Below, piece after piece: positions 53,606-62,518 of a stretch of 64,000 nt of DNA; the first letter of the stretch is position 1, and every line of letters begins with the position of its first letter. The stretch comes from Acidobacteriota bacterium (GTDB taxonomy: Bacteria > Actinomycetota > Acidimicrobiia > Acidimicrobiales > Palsa-688). Below the pieces are notes generated by a model, which worked only from the letters and a program-made list of their open reading frames with translations, was not told the origin of the DNA and did no database searches. The stretch lies in NCBI GenBank assembly GCA_028876385.1, contig JAGWSF010000225.1, positions 1 through 64,000 on the forward strand, read 5' to 3'. Both the position numbers and the translations under genes were made by a program.

Positions 53606-55069
53606 GTGGGATGACAGGGCCGCCGCCACCGCGTCGGCGAGGCTGGCCACCGACGCGTCCTCGGCCACGGCGCTGACCGTCACCCCGGCCTCCCGGGCGG
53701 TCGCCGCGGTCACCGGACCGATGCAGACGACGACCGGCGGCAAGGCCGGCGCGCCGGCCGCCGCGAGGAAACCCGTGACCGTGGACGAGGCGGTGAAGCA
53801 GATGGCGTCGGCGGCGGCCACCTCCTGGCGCAGGGCTTCGGGTACCTCGGCGGTCAGAGTCCGGTAGGCCTCCACCAGGTCCACCTGCCAGCCCGCCGCG
53901 GCCAGCCCCTCGACCACGGTGTCGCGACCTCCGGCGGCCCGGGGGAACAGGACCCGGCCCGACCCCGACGGCGCCGGGAACAGCTCCACCAGCCCGGCCG
54001 CCTCCCGCCGACCGGCGGGGGCCACGAGGTCGGCCACCAGGCGGTAGGGACCGAGCGCCGCCGCCGTCGCCGGACCCACGGCGGCGATGGAACAGCCGGC
54101 GAGGAGGCGGGCGTCGGGCACCCGCTCGAGGAGGGCGTCCACCGCCCGGGCCGAGGTGAACACCACCCAGCGGTAGCTCCCGGCGGCCATGCCGGCCACC
54201 GCCTGGTCGAGCGCGGCACCGCCGTCGGCGGGCCCCTCGAAGCGGATGGTGGGCACCTCGATCACCCTGGCCCCCATCTCCGACAGGAGCGACGACAGCT
54301 GCGACGCCGATTCCCGGGCCCGGGTGACGACCACCCGCTGGGCGAACAGCGGCCTCCGCTCGTACCAGTCGAGCTCCAGTCCGGCCACCTGGCCGACGAC
54401 GATGGTGACCGGAGGTTCGAGCGGCGTCGCCGCCAGCTGGTCCAGCCGGACGCGGGCGGTGATCTGCTCCGGACGGGTGCCCCAGTGCACCGCCGCCACC
54501 GGAGTGGCCGGATCGAGTCCCCCGGCCATGAGCCGGGCGGCGATCTCGGCCCGGTGGGCGACCCCCATGAGGATCACGATGGTGCCCCCGGCCCGGGCCA
54601 GCGACTCCCAGTCGGTCTCGCGGTCCACGGCATGGCGGCTGTGGCCGGTCACCACCGTGAACGAGGTCGCCAGACCCCGGTGGGTGACCGGCACCCCGGC
54701 GTAGGCCGGAACCGCGATCGCCGACGTGACCCCGGGGACGACCTCGTAGGCGACTCCGGCGGCGTCGAGCGCCATGGCCTCCTCCCCGCCACGTCCGAAC
54801 ACGAACGGGTCCCCCCCCTTGAGTCGCACCACCGTCGGGTGGAGGCGGCCGAGGCGCACCAGGAGCTCGTCGATCTCCTCCTGGCGGACCGGGCCGCCGG
54901 GCGCCTTGCCCACGTCGTGCCGGGCCGCTCCCGGAGGAGCCAGAGAGAGCAGCCGGGGGTCGGCCAGGCGGTCGTGCACCACGGCGTCGGCCCGGCCCAG
55001 CACCTCGGCCGCCCGCAACGTCAGCAGGCCCGGATCGCCGGGGCCGGCGCCCACCAGGAAGACGGTCAC
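53597..55069 (-). CDS. cobA-hemD: uroporphyrinogen-III C-methyltransferase / uroporphyrinogen-III synthase fusion
   Basis: GTG 55069 overlaps the hemC stop (GTGA), so 490 aa; the frame above is shadow. Residues 1-240 are CobA/SUMT: FLVGAGPGDPGLLTLRAAEVL, RLKGGDPFVFGRGGEE, EVVPGVTSAIAVPAYAGVPVTHRG and VILMGV. Residues about 250-488 are HemD: VVVTRARESASQLSSLL, VVFTSARAVDALL, LFPRAAGGRD and CFTASSTVTGFL. One polypeptide makes uroporphyrinogen III and starts the siroheme/cobalamin branch. Confidence 0.93.
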   Translation of the reverse strand: MTVFLVGAGPGDPGLLTLRAAEVLGRADAVVHDRLADPRLLSLAPPGAARHDVGKAPGGPVRQEEIDELLVRLGRLHPTVVRLKGGDPFVFGRGGEEAMALDAAGVAYEVVPGVTSAIAVPAYAGVPVTHRGLATSFTVVTGHSRHAVDRETDWESLARAGGTIVILMGVAHRAEIAARLMAGGLDPATPVAAVHWGTRPEQITARVRLDQLAATPLEPPVTIVVGQVAGLELDWYERRPLFAQRVVVTRARESASQLSSLLSEMGARVIEVPTIRFEGPADGGAALDQAVAGMAAGSYRWVVFTSARAVDALLERVPDARLLAGCSIAAVGPATAAALGPYRLVADLVAPAGRREAAGLVELFPAPSGSGRVLFPRAAGGRDTVVEGLAAAGWQVDLVEAYRTLTAEVPEALRQEVAAADAICFTASSTVTGFLAAAGAPALPPVVVCIGPVTAATAREAGVTVSAVAEDASVASLADAVAAALSSHRS

Positions 55070-55974
55070 GGCAGCCTCATGCCGGCGTCGTCGAGCAGGG
55101 CCGACCCACCCGCGGCCAGCAGCGCCTCGGCCAGGTCCCGGCCCAGTCGGGCGCCGTCGGCGACGTCCCCCCGACGGGTCGAGCGCAGGACGCAGCGACC
55201 GTCGAGCGACGCCACCAGCGCGTCGATGTGCAACTGCGGGGGGCCGGCGTCGGTCGCCGCGATCACCGCGTGGGCCCCCACCGGCAGGTCGCACCCGCCG
55301 CCCAGGCGGGCCAGGAAGGCCCTCTCGGCCTCCACGCAGAGCCGGGTGTCGGGGTGGTCCACCGCGCCGAGCTGCTCGAGCGCCGCCCGGTCGCCGTCAC
55401 GGCACTCGACGGCGATCGCCCCCTGGCCGACCTGGGGGAGCATCACCGCCGGATCGAGAGCCTCGGCGTGGGGTGGCCGCAGGCCGAGGCGGTCCAGGGC
55501 GGCGGCGGCGACCACCAGGGCCCCTCCGGGGGGTACCTTCCCCATGCGGGCGGCGATGTTGCCCCGCAGGCTGACGAAGGTGAGATCGGGACGGGCCCAG
55601 GCCAGCTGCGCCCGGCGGCGAACCGACCCGGTGGCGATCGGGGCGCCCGGCGCCAGATCGGCCAGCCGGCCACCGACCAGGACGTCGCGGGGGTCGGCCC
55701 GCTCGGCTACCGCGGCGATGACCAGACCGGGGGTGGGGCGCGACGGCAGGTCCTTGGCCGAGTGCACCGCGGCGTCGGCCCGGCCGTCGAGGACCGCCGC
55801 CTGGATCTCCTTGACGAACACCCCCTGACCCCCGAGCTCCCAGACCGGTCGGTCCTGGCTGCGGTCACCGGCGGTGTCGAGGACCACCAGCTCGGTGTCG
55901 CCGGGCAGCAACCGGGACACCAACCGGGCCTGCCAGAGGGCCAGCGGGCTGCCCCTGGTCGCCAGGCGGAGCAC
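55066..55974 (-). CDS. hemC: hydroxymethylbilane synthase
   Basis: 302 aa, GTG 55974, 4 nt after the hemA stop. LRLATRGSPLALWQARLV opening, VHSAKDLPSRPTPGLVIAAV, TGSVRRRAQL (substrate Arg cluster), PQVGQGAIAVECR and the dipyrromethane-cofactor Cys in FLARLGGGCDLPVGAHA. Polymerises four porphobilinogens. Confidence 0.95.
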   Translation of the reverse strand: MLRLATRGSPLALWQARLVSRLLPGDTELVVLDTAGDRSQDRPVWELGGQGVFVKEIQAAVLDGRADAAVHSAKDLPSRPTPGLVIAAVAERADPRDVLVGGRLADLAPGAPIATGSVRRRAQLAWARPDLTFVSLRGNIAARMGKVPPGGALVVAAAALDRLGLRPPHAEALDPAVMLPQVGQGAIAVECRDGDRAALEQLGAVDHPDTRLCVEAERAFLARLGGGCDLPVGAHAVIAATDAGPPQLHIDALVASLDGRCVLRSTRRGDVADGARLGRDLAEALLAAGGSALLDDAGMRLP

Positions 55975-55978
55975 CGAG

Positions 55979-57241
55979 TCAGATGTCGAACAGCTGCCGC
56001 AGGGCCGACGCCAGCTGATCGCCGGAGGGACTCCCCACCGAGGATTTCAAGGTGACGGTGGGATCGTGCAGCAGCTTGGCCACGATGCCCCGGGTCAGCG
56101 CCTCCACGGCCCGCCGCTGGGCGTCGTCGAGATCGCCGAGGCGGCGGGCGAAACGCTCCAGCTCGTTCTGGCGGATCTCCTCGGCCCGCTCGTGCAGGGC
56201 GGTGACGAGCGGCGCGACCTGGCGCTCGGCGACGAGGTCACCGTAGCGGGCCACCTCGGCGGCCACGATGGCCTGCGCCGCCGGGACCTCCCGGCGGCGG
56301 GCCTCCATGCCCCTGCTCACGAACGTCGAGAGGTCGTCCATGTCGAACAGGCGGACCCCGTCGATCCGGGACACGTCGGGGTCGACGTCACGCGGCACGG
56401 CGATGTCGACCACCAGCAGCGGCCGGTCGGGCCGGACCGCCATCACCTCTTCGACCAGGGCCGACTGGAGCAGCACCTCGGGGGAGCCGGTGGAGGCCAG
56501 CACCACGTCGGCGGACTCCACCCCCCGGGTCAGCTCCGACCAGGCGATCGGGCGGCCGCCGCAGCGGGCCGCCAGCTCCTCGGCCCGGCTGGCCGTGCGG
56601 TTGGCCACGAGCAGCCGCCCGTCCCCCAGGTTGCCGGCCAGCGCCTGGGCCATGGCCTCGCCCATCTCCCCGGCCCCGATGACCAGGATGGTCCGGCCGG
56701 TCAACGAACCGAGCTCGGCCCGGGCCAGGGCGACGGCGGCCTGGGAGAGGGAGGTGGTGCCCCGGGAGATGGCCGTCTCCGAGCGCACCCGCTTGCCGAC
56801 CTCGGCGGCGTGGCGGAACAGGCCCGACAGGACCGGTCCGGCCGTGCCCTCCTCGCGCGCCGCATCCCATGCGTCGCCCAGCTGGCCGAGGATTTCGCCC
56901 TCGCCCAGCACCGCCGAATCCAGCCCGGCGGCCACCTTGAACAGGTGGCTGACGGCCATCTCGTCGTGGTACTCGTAGAGGTGGGGGGAGAAAGCCTCCA
57001 GGGGCCGACCGCTCCAGTCGGACATGAAGGTCCGTATGTCGGCGACGGCGGGGTGGTAGCGGCGGGCCACGGCGTAGATCTCGGTGCGCTGACAGGTGGA
57101 CACCACGACCACCTCGCCGAGCTGGCCGCCGGCGGCCAAACCGTGCAGGGCCTTGGCCAGGCGCGACGAAGGAACCGCCATGGTCTCCAGGACCGGCAAC
57201 GGCACCGTCCGGTGATTGAGTCCGACTACTACGACAGACAC
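55979..57241 (-). CDS. hemA: glutamyl-tRNA reductase
   Basis: 420 aa from GTG 57241, 13 nt inside the MET8-like gene. VVGLNHRTVPLPVLE, catalytic Cys in VVSTCQRTEIYAVA, HLFKVAAGLDSAVLGEGEILGQ, NADPH motif ILVIGAGEMGEAMAQAL and the C-terminal dimerisation helix with ERFARRLGDLDDAQRRAVEALTRGIVAKLLHDP. First committed step of C5 tetrapyrrole synthesis, feeding hemL. Confidence 0.95.
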   Translation of the reverse strand: MSVVVVGLNHRTVPLPVLETMAVPSSRLAKALHGLAAGGQLGEVVVVSTCQRTEIYAVARRYHPAVADIRTFMSDWSGRPLEAFSPHLYEYHDEMAVSHLFKVAAGLDSAVLGEGEILGQLGDAWDAAREEGTAGPVLSGLFRHAAEVGKRVRSETAISRGTTSLSQAAVALARAELGSLTGRTILVIGAGEMGEAMAQALAGNLGDGRLLVANRTASRAEELAARCGGRPIAWSELTRGVESADVVLASTGSPEVLLQSALVEEVMAVRPDRPLLVVDIAVPRDVDPDVSRIDGVRLFDMDDLSTFVSRGMEARRREVPAAQAIVAAEVARYGDLVAERQVAPLVTALHERAEEIRQNELERFARRLGDLDDAQRRAVEALTRGIVAKLLHDPTVTLKSSVGSPSGDQLASALRQLFDI

Positions 57242-57849
57242 GCCTGCAGGCGCTCCCTTGCTTGGGCCACCTGGCCGCTACGAATCAGATCGAGCATGTC
57301 CGAATCCAGCGCCCCCCGCCAGTCGAGCCCCTCGGTGGAGCGCCCGGCGGCGCGCAACTCGTCCCTCGCCTCGGAGAGCAACTCGGCCAGGCGGGCGACC
57401 TCGGGGCCGATGGTCCCGGCCACGCGGTCCCTCAGCCACCCGGCCAGCGCCGGGCTGTGACCGCCGGTGGCCACCGCCACCGTCACCGGCCCTCTCCGCA
57501 GAACGGCCGGCAGGGTGAAGGAGCAGGCCTCGGGTTCGTCGGCCGAGTTGACCCAAACCCGCGCCTCATCACCGTCGGCTCGGACTCGGCGGTTGGTCTC
57601 GGGATCGTCGGTCGCACTGATCACTAACCATGACATGGCGAGGTCCTCCTTGCGGTAGGGCCTTTCGGCCAGTTCTACCGGAAGGGCGCGGATCTCCGAA
57701 CAAATGGAAGGGGCCACCACCGTGACGTCGGCGCCCGCCTCGACCAGGCCCTGGACCTTACGGGCGGCCACCTGGCCTCCCCCCACGACCAGGCACCGCC
57801 GGCCCGACACGATCAGGCCGACGGGGTAGAGAGGCTCGGCGACGGGCAT
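57229..57849 (-). CDS. precorrin-2 dehydrogenase / sirohydrochlorin ferrochelatase (MET8/CysG N-terminal type)
   Basis: 206 aa. YPVGLIVSGRRCLVVGGGQVAARKVQGLVEAGADVTVVAP is the NAD site of the siroheme synthase N-terminal domain, followed by ERPYRKEDLAMSWLVISATDD, VNSADEPEACSFTLPAVLRRGPVTVAVATGGHSPALAGWLRDRV. No methyltransferase domain, as expected because CobA is provided separately. With CobA it makes siroheme from uroporphyrinogen III. Confidence 0.92.
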   Translation of the reverse strand: MPVAEPLYPVGLIVSGRRCLVVGGGQVAARKVQGLVEAGADVTVVAPSICSEIRALPVELAERPYRKEDLAMSWLVISATDDPETNRRVRADGDEARVWVNSADEPEACSFTLPAVLRRGPVTVAVATGGHSPALAGWLRDRVAGTIGPEVARLAELLSEARDELRAAGRSTEGLDWRGALDSDMLDLIRSGQVAQARERLQACLS

Positions 57850-57850
57850 G

Positions 57851-58498
57851 TCAGAAACCGGCGACCGGGGTGGCCAGCGACTGCTGGTAGAAGCTCAGAA
57901 TCTGCAGTTCGATCCCGAGGTCGACCTGGCGCAGGGCGACGTGGTCGGGCACCACCACGGTCGTCGGCGCGAAGTTGAGGATCGACCTGATGCCCGCCTC
58001 CACCAGGACATCGGCGACGGCCTGGGCGGCGGGGGCGGGCGTGGTGATCACCGCGATGTCGGCGGTGCGCTGGCGCAGGACCTCGGCCAGCGACGAGACC
58101 GGCTCGACCCGGGTGGGACCCACCACCCGGCCGAACTTGGCCGGGTCGGCGTCGAAGGCGGCCACCACCTGGAAGCCCCTGCCCGGGAAGCCCCCGTAGG
58201 AGGCCAGGGCCTGACCCAGGTTGCCGGCCCCCACGATCACCACGTGGCGTTCCCCCTCGAGCCCGAGGCGGCGGTTGATCTGGCGGACGAGATAGCCGAC
58301 CTCGTAGCCGACGCCGCGGGTTCCGTAGGACCCCAGGTACGACAGGTCCTTGCGTACCTGGGCGGCGTTGACCCCGGCGCGGAGGGCCAGGACCTCAGAG
58401 GAGATGGTCGGCATGCTGCCGTTGGCCTCATTGAGGACGCGCAGGTACAGCGGGAGCCGCGAGACGGTGGCTTCGGGGATTCTCCGCCCAGCGGCCAT
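57851..58498 (-). CDS. rex: redox-sensing transcriptional repressor Rex
   Basis: 215 aa from ATG 58498. N-terminal winged helix: RLPLYLRVLNEANG, SSEVLALRAGVNAAQVRKDLSYLGSYGTRGVGYEV. Then the NADH Rossmann domain: VVIVGAGNLGQALASYGGF, VVAAFDADPAKFG, ITTPAPAAQAVADVLVEAGIRSILNFAP, and the domain-swapped C-terminal helix. Senses NADH/NAD+. Located just upstream of MET8-hemA-hemC-cobA-hemD with one nt to the next gene, so it is probably co-transcribed with the heme genes. Confidence 0.93.
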   Translation of the reverse strand: MAAGRRIPEATVSRLPLYLRVLNEANGSMPTISSEVLALRAGVNAAQVRKDLSYLGSYGTRGVGYEVGYLVRQINRRLGLEGERHVVIVGAGNLGQALASYGGFPGRGFQVVAAFDADPAKFGRVVGPTRVEPVSSLAEVLRQRTADIAVITTPAPAAQAVADVLVEAGIRSILNFAPTTVVVPDHVALRQVDLGIELQILSFYQQSLATPVAGF

Positions 58499-58505
58499 AC
58501 GACCG

Positions 58506-58511
58506 ATTTTA
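58506..58511 (-). promoter_or_regulatory. -10 element of rex, leaderless
   Basis: TAAAAT on the minus strand, 7 nt before ATG 58498. It overlaps the 3' end of the upstream SAM-hydrolase gene. No convincing -35 and no full Rex operator (TTGTGAA-x4-TTCACAA) are visible. Confidence 0.45.
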
Positions 58512-59363
58512 CCGGGGGTGACGTTCGGACCGGCTGAGACGGACCGGTTGGCCGACCGCCAGACCGTAGGTCGCGGCCGCCGAGCGCCGGTCGCAGCAGA
58601 TCGACAGGTGGCCGTAGGAGTCGACCACCACCGCGACGGGGTCGGGGGCGATGTCCCCGTAGGAGCCGACCAGGCGGCCCACCCAGCTCCTCGAGCCGAC
58701 CTCGACGAGCACCTCGGCGGCCGGGGGGGCGGGGAGGTCGGCGGCGGTGGCGTTGAGCTGGGCGTTGCCGAAGCGGTCCACCCACAGCACCTCGGCGTGG
58801 ACGACGTCCCCGGACCGGGTGGGACGGGGCACCGGCTCCCCGGCCAGGGAGGCGGGGTCGACGGCCGTCCCGATCCGGTCCAGGGCCACACCGAGCGCGG
58901 CGCGGGCCGCGGCGGGGGCGAACACGTCGCGCCCGGCGAAGGTCGCCCCCCAGTCCCCGGGCGGTCCGAGCCCGGCGTCGGGAACGATCTCGACGGCTTC
59001 GGTGATGGGACCGAGGCGGTGCGCGGCGGGGATCAGCAGACCGTTGTCGGGGCCGACCAGGGTGGCGCCGGCCGCGGCCACCGTCAGGGCCACGGCCCGC
59101 CGGGCCGTGCCGACCCCGGGATCGACCACGCCCAGCACCACGCCGGGGACCAGCCACGGGACGGCCCTCCACAGGGTGAGAGCGCCGGCGCGCACGTCGT
59201 GGGCCGGGACGCCGTGGGTGACGTCGATGACCGTCACCCCCGGAGCCACCCGGTCGCAGACCGCGTGCACGACCCCCACGAACTCGTCGTCGAGGCCGAA
59301 GTCGCTGAGGAACGAGATACGGCCGGGTGGGCCGTTCCCCGTCCCCGCCCGACCCGGGGTCAG
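58509..59363 (-). CDS. SAM hydrolase (chlorinase/fluorinase-like, DUF62 family), probable CTG start
   Basis: Family motifs: ISFLSDFGLDDEFVGVVHAV (Asp binding the SAM ribose), VTVIDVTHGVPAHDVRAGALTL, LGVVDPGVGTARRAVAL, VGPDNGLLIPA, WGATFAGRDVFAPAAA and VLWVDRFGNAQLN. The first canonical start is GTG 59279, which would cut off ISFLSDFGLDDEF. No ATG, GTG or TTG lies upstream in frame before a stop. CTG 59363, in a CTGA overlap with the preceding gene, keeps the whole domain (284 aa). Family members hydrolyse SAM to adenosine and methionine. Confidence 0.8.
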   Translation of the reverse strand: MTPGRAGTGNGPPGRISFLSDFGLDDEFVGVVHAVCDRVAPGVTVIDVTHGVPAHDVRAGALTLWRAVPWLVPGVVLGVVDPGVGTARRAVALTVAAAGATLVGPDNGLLIPAAHRLGPITEAVEIVPDAGLGPPGDWGATFAGRDVFAPAAARAALGVALDRIGTAVDPASLAGEPVPRPTRSGDVVHAEVLWVDRFGNAQLNATAADLPAPPAAEVLVEVGSRSWVGRLVGSYGDIAPDPVAVVVDSYGHLSICCDRRSAAATYGLAVGQPVRLSRSERHPR

Positions 59364-59554
59364 CCGGCCTGGGTGTACTGGTCGGCCAGGTAGCGGTCCA
59401 CGTCGGCCTCACGGATGCGGTACGACCGGCCGATCCGCACGGCCGGCAACTGACCGCCCTGGACCAACCGGTAGACGGTCATGTTGGACACCCGCAGCAG
59501 CCGGGCCACCTCAGCGACCGTGACGAAGCTGGACTCGGACTCATTTCTCGGCAC
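59360..59554 (-). CDS. BldC-like excisionase-family HTH protein
   Basis: About 64 aa from GTG 59554 (GAGAAGG upstream); the frame is open to 59611. The whole product is a MerR-like winged HTH: SFVTVAEVARLLRVSNMTVYRLVQGGQLPAVRIGRSYRIREADVDRYL. In Streptomyces BldC binds DNA as a head-to-tail oligomer and controls development. Being next to rex and the heme genes it may be a housekeeping regulator. It is translationally coupled to the SAM hydrolase. Confidence 0.85.
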   Translation of the reverse strand: MPRNESESSFVTVAEVARLLRVSNMTVYRLVQGGQLPAVRIGRSYRIREADVDRYLADQYTQAG

Positions 59555-59698
59555 GCGCAGCACCACCCTTCTCCGTCCACAAAGAGTACGCCACCCGGGA
59601 CCGCCGGCCAAGAGCGGACTACGGGCTCGAAGCCCGACCGCCCCGACCGCCCCGACCGCCGCCCGGACCGCCGGCCGCCGACCGCCGAGCTTCGCTGC

Positions 59699-60580
59699 TC
59701 AGTGCCGCTGGCCGAGCTGGCGGGCCCGCTCCGTGGCGGCCATGACCGCCTCGAGCAGGGCCGCTCGCACCCCGGCGCCCTCCAGGGCCCGTAGACCGGC
59801 GGCGGTGGTGCCCCCCGGGGAGGTGACCCCGGCCCGCAGCGCGGCCGGTTCCTCCCCGGTCTCGGCCAGCATCCGAGCCGACCCGAGCAGGGTCTGCACG
59901 GCCAGGTCCCGGGCCACGGGGCGGGCCAGACCAGCCAGTACCCCGGCGTCTATCAGGGCCTCAGCCACCAGGAACACGTAGGCCGGACCCGATCCCGACA
60001 GGCCGGTCACGGCGTCGAGCGCCGACTCCGGCAGCACCGTCACCGAGCCGACCGCCGACAGCACCTCGGCGGCCCACCCGACGTCGGCCTCGGTGGCTCG
60101 CCGCCCGGCCGACACCACCGACGCCGCCTCCCCCACCAGGGCCGGCGTGTTGGGCATGGCCCGCAGGGCGACCATGGGCGCGAGCCAGGAGTCGAGGTCC
60201 TCGAGGGTCACCCCGGCGGCGATGGACAGGACCCGGCCGACGGGGGGCAGGTCGCCTCCAGCCGCGGCGCCGCTCGCCAGCCCGGCCAGCTCCCGGCTGA
60301 CGGCTTCGACGTCATGGGGCTTGACGGCGATGACGACACCGACGCCCGACCCGACGCCGGCACCCGGCCGGCGGGCCTCGGACAGGGCCCGCAGACCGTC
60401 GCCGATGGTCGCCGCGGTCTGCAGACCGGCCTGCCCCAGGGCGTCCCGCCGGGCGGCCACGGCCTCGACGACCACCAGCGCCGCCCGGTCCCACCCGTTG
60501 CGGGTCAGGCCGGCGGCCAGAGCCTCCCCCATCCGCCCGCCGCCGATGAGCAGGAGCGGCTCCGACACCGAGTTGGACAT
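59699..60580 (-). CDS. proC: pyrroline-5-carboxylate reductase
   Basis: 293 aa from ATG 60580 with AAGG 8 nt upstream. NADPH motif LLLIGGGRMGEALAAGL, VIAVKPHDVEAV, ALRAMPNTPALVGEAAS, and the C-terminal signature VTGLSGSGPAYVFLVAEALIDAGV with SPGGTTAAGLRALE. Last step of proline synthesis. It stands alone; the 240 bp upstream of it hold no supported gene. Confidence 0.95.
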   Translation of the reverse strand: MSNSVSEPLLLIGGGRMGEALAAGLTRNGWDRAALVVVEAVAARRDALGQAGLQTAATIGDGLRALSEARRPGAGVGSGVGVVIAVKPHDVEAVSRELAGLASGAAAGGDLPPVGRVLSIAAGVTLEDLDSWLAPMVALRAMPNTPALVGEAASVVSAGRRATEADVGWAAEVLSAVGSVTVLPESALDAVTGLSGSGPAYVFLVAEALIDAGVLAGLARPVARDLAVQTLLGSARMLAETGEEPAALRAGVTSPGGTTAAGLRALEGAGVRAALLEAVMAATERARQLGQRH

Positions 60581-60821
60581 GGTGGAAACCTTAGGTGGCG
60601 GTCGCCCCCGGGCTCGGCCCTGCCGGTAGGGCACGCCGGCCGCGTCGCCGGTCGGGTTCGATCGGGGTCGCGACGCCACCGCCCGGGATAGCCGATCGGC
60701 TGGTTCGCACTTCCCCGAGCGAACTCGCCGTTCGGCCAGGGCCGCGGGCGGCAGCGAGGCCGAGGGTATCGGGGGACCCGGTGGCGGGCAAGGGCCCGGG
60801 GCGACCGCCCGGAGGTCGCGG

Positions 60822-62087
60822 CTACCCGCAGGCGACCAGTTCGGAACGGGTCAACTCGACCACCCGAGACCACAGGTCGGTGGCCGCCTGCCGCCAGGTG
60901 TAGGCCCGGGAGGACCGGGCTGCGTGGCGGCCGAGACGGGCCGCCAGATCGGCGTCGTTGAGGATCGACGCCACCGGTCGGGCCAGGTCAGCGGGGTCGC
61001 GGCCGTCCACGAGGAACCCGGTACGGGCGTCCTCGACGATGGTGGTGAGGCCCCCGACGGCGGCCGCGACGACCGGGCGCCCGCAGGCCGCGGCCTCCAG
61101 CGCGACCAGGCCGAAGGACTCCGAGTGGCTGGGCACCAGGCACAGATCGCAGGCCCGAAAAAAAGTGGAAAGAGTTTCGTGGCGTTGCGGAGCCAGTATG
61201 CGCACCTCACGCTGCAGGCCGTGACGTTGGATGGAGCGCTGGACGGCGTCGAGCTCGTCGGCGCCGTGAGGTCCGCTCGGACCACCTATGAGCACCAAGG
61301 ACGCCCGGCCCGCCCGACCTCCGAAACGGCGGGCCGCGGCCAGGGTGTCCACCGCCAGGGACGGCCCCTTCAAAGGCTGGATGCGGCCCACGAACAGGAC
61401 CAGCGGCACCTCGATGGGCAGGCCGACGGCCCGCCGGGCCTGGACCTGGTCACCGGGAGCGAAGAAAGCGTGTTCCACCCCCGGCGCGACCAGGGCGATG
61501 CGCTCGGGGGGCGCCCCGTACAGCTCGATCAGCTGGTCGGCCTCCACCGAACACGACGCCAGCACGGCGTCGGAGCAGCCGACGATCTCGGCTTCGGCGG
61601 TCGCCCGCCGGGCCGGCTCGGCGAAGGAGATGGCCTCGGGGCTGGCGTCGGCCTTGACCCGGTCCAGGGTGTGGAAGGTGACGAGCAGCGGCAGCTCCAA
61701 CCGGTGCTTGAGCCGGTGACCGGCCACGCCCGACAGCCAGTAGTTGGCGTGGAGGGCGGCCACCGGGCGACCCTCGGCTTCCAGGCGCTCGAGGCGCCAG
61801 CCGACGGCCTCGGTCCACTCGTCGACCAGACCCGGCAGCTCCTCCTTGGCCACCTCGGCGAGCGGCCCGGCCGGCACGTGGTGCACCCGGAAACCGGGCT
61901 CGACGGTCACCACGGCCGGGTCGGAGGGCCGCTCGGCCCGGGTGAACACCTCGCATTCGACCCCGGAGCGGGCCAGGGCGGTGGCCAGCTCCCGGACGTA
62001 GACGTTCATCCCTCCCCCGTCGCCGGTGCCCGGCTGGGCCAGCGGGGAGGTGTGCATGGACAGGATGCCCAGACGCCGGGGGGTCAC
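60822..62087 (-). CDS. mshA: D-inositol-3-phosphate glycosyltransferase (MshA-like, GT4)
   Basis: 421 aa; GTG 62087 overlaps the XRE stop (GTGA). LSMHTSPLAQPGTGDGGGMNVYVRELATAL is the MshA opening, with Gly loop for UDP-GlcNAc. Further VAALHANYWLSGVAGHRL, LLVTFHTLDRVK, LFVGRIQPLKGPSLAVDTL and the E-x7-E motif SHSESFGLVALEAAACGRPVV. MshA joins GlcNAc to inositol-3-phosphate, first step of mycothiol synthesis. Related GT4 enzymes exist, so the symbol is probable rather than certain. Confidence 0.85.
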   Translation of the reverse strand: MTPRRLGILSMHTSPLAQPGTGDGGGMNVYVRELATALARSGVECEVFTRAERPSDPAVVTVEPGFRVHHVPAGPLAEVAKEELPGLVDEWTEAVGWRLERLEAEGRPVAALHANYWLSGVAGHRLKHRLELPLLVTFHTLDRVKADASPEAISFAEPARRATAEAEIVGCSDAVLASCSVEADQLIELYGAPPERIALVAPGVEHAFFAPGDQVQARRAVGLPIEVPLVLFVGRIQPLKGPSLAVDTLAAARRFGGRAGRASLVLIGGPSGPHGADELDAVQRSIQRHGLQREVRILAPQRHETLSTFFRACDLCLVPSHSESFGLVALEAAACGRPVVAAAVGGLTTIVEDARTGFLVDGRDPADLARPVASILNDADLAARLGRHAARSSRAYTWRQAATDLWSRVVELTRSELVACG

Positions 62088-62518
62088 GGCTGATCACCTA
62101 CCGGCCCGACCACTGCGTCGTCGGGCTGGTGCGTCGACGGCGGCGAGCCGGGGCGGCCCCCGTCGGGATCGGTGTGCTCCCGCCGGAACGACGTGTAGAT
62201 GCGCAGAAGGGTGTGCTTCTGCTCGGCGTTCAGGTGCGGGTCGGCCAGGATGGCCTCGGTCAGGTCCCCGCCCGGTTCCTTGGCGTCGAGGATCCCCGCT
62301 CGCACGTAGAGGGTCTCCGCCGACAGCTCGAGGGCCTTGGCGATCTGCTGGAGGATCTCGGCCGAGGGCCGCCGCAGGCCTCGTTCGATCTGGCTCAGGT
62401 AGGGGTTCGAGATGCCCGCCATGTCGGACAGCCGCCGGACCGAGAGCCGGGCCACCGAACGCTGCTCGCGGATGAACTCGCCGAGCTCGCGCCAGGGGTC
62501 GGGGAAGACCGAGGTCAC
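62084..62518 (-). CDS. XRE-family regulator, 144 aa
   Basis: HTH in the first 75 residues: LGEFIREQRSVARLSVRRLSDMAGISNPYLSQIERGLRRPSAEILQQIAKALELSAETLYVRAG. Then an acidic middle segment with LTEAILADPHLNAEQKHTLLRIYTSFR, resembling actinobacterial single-domain regulators of the ClgR/Rv-type, and a Pro/Asp-rich disordered tail. Overlaps its neighbours by 4 nt on both sides, so it belongs to the rsiG-mini receiver-XRE-mshA run. Confidence 0.85.
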   Translation of the reverse strand: MTSVFPDPWRELGEFIREQRSVARLSVRRLSDMAGISNPYLSQIERGLRRPSAEILQQIAKALELSAETLYVRAGILDAKEPGGDLTEAILADPHLNAEQKHTLLRIYTSFRREHTDPDGGRPGSPPSTHQPDDAVVGPVGDQP

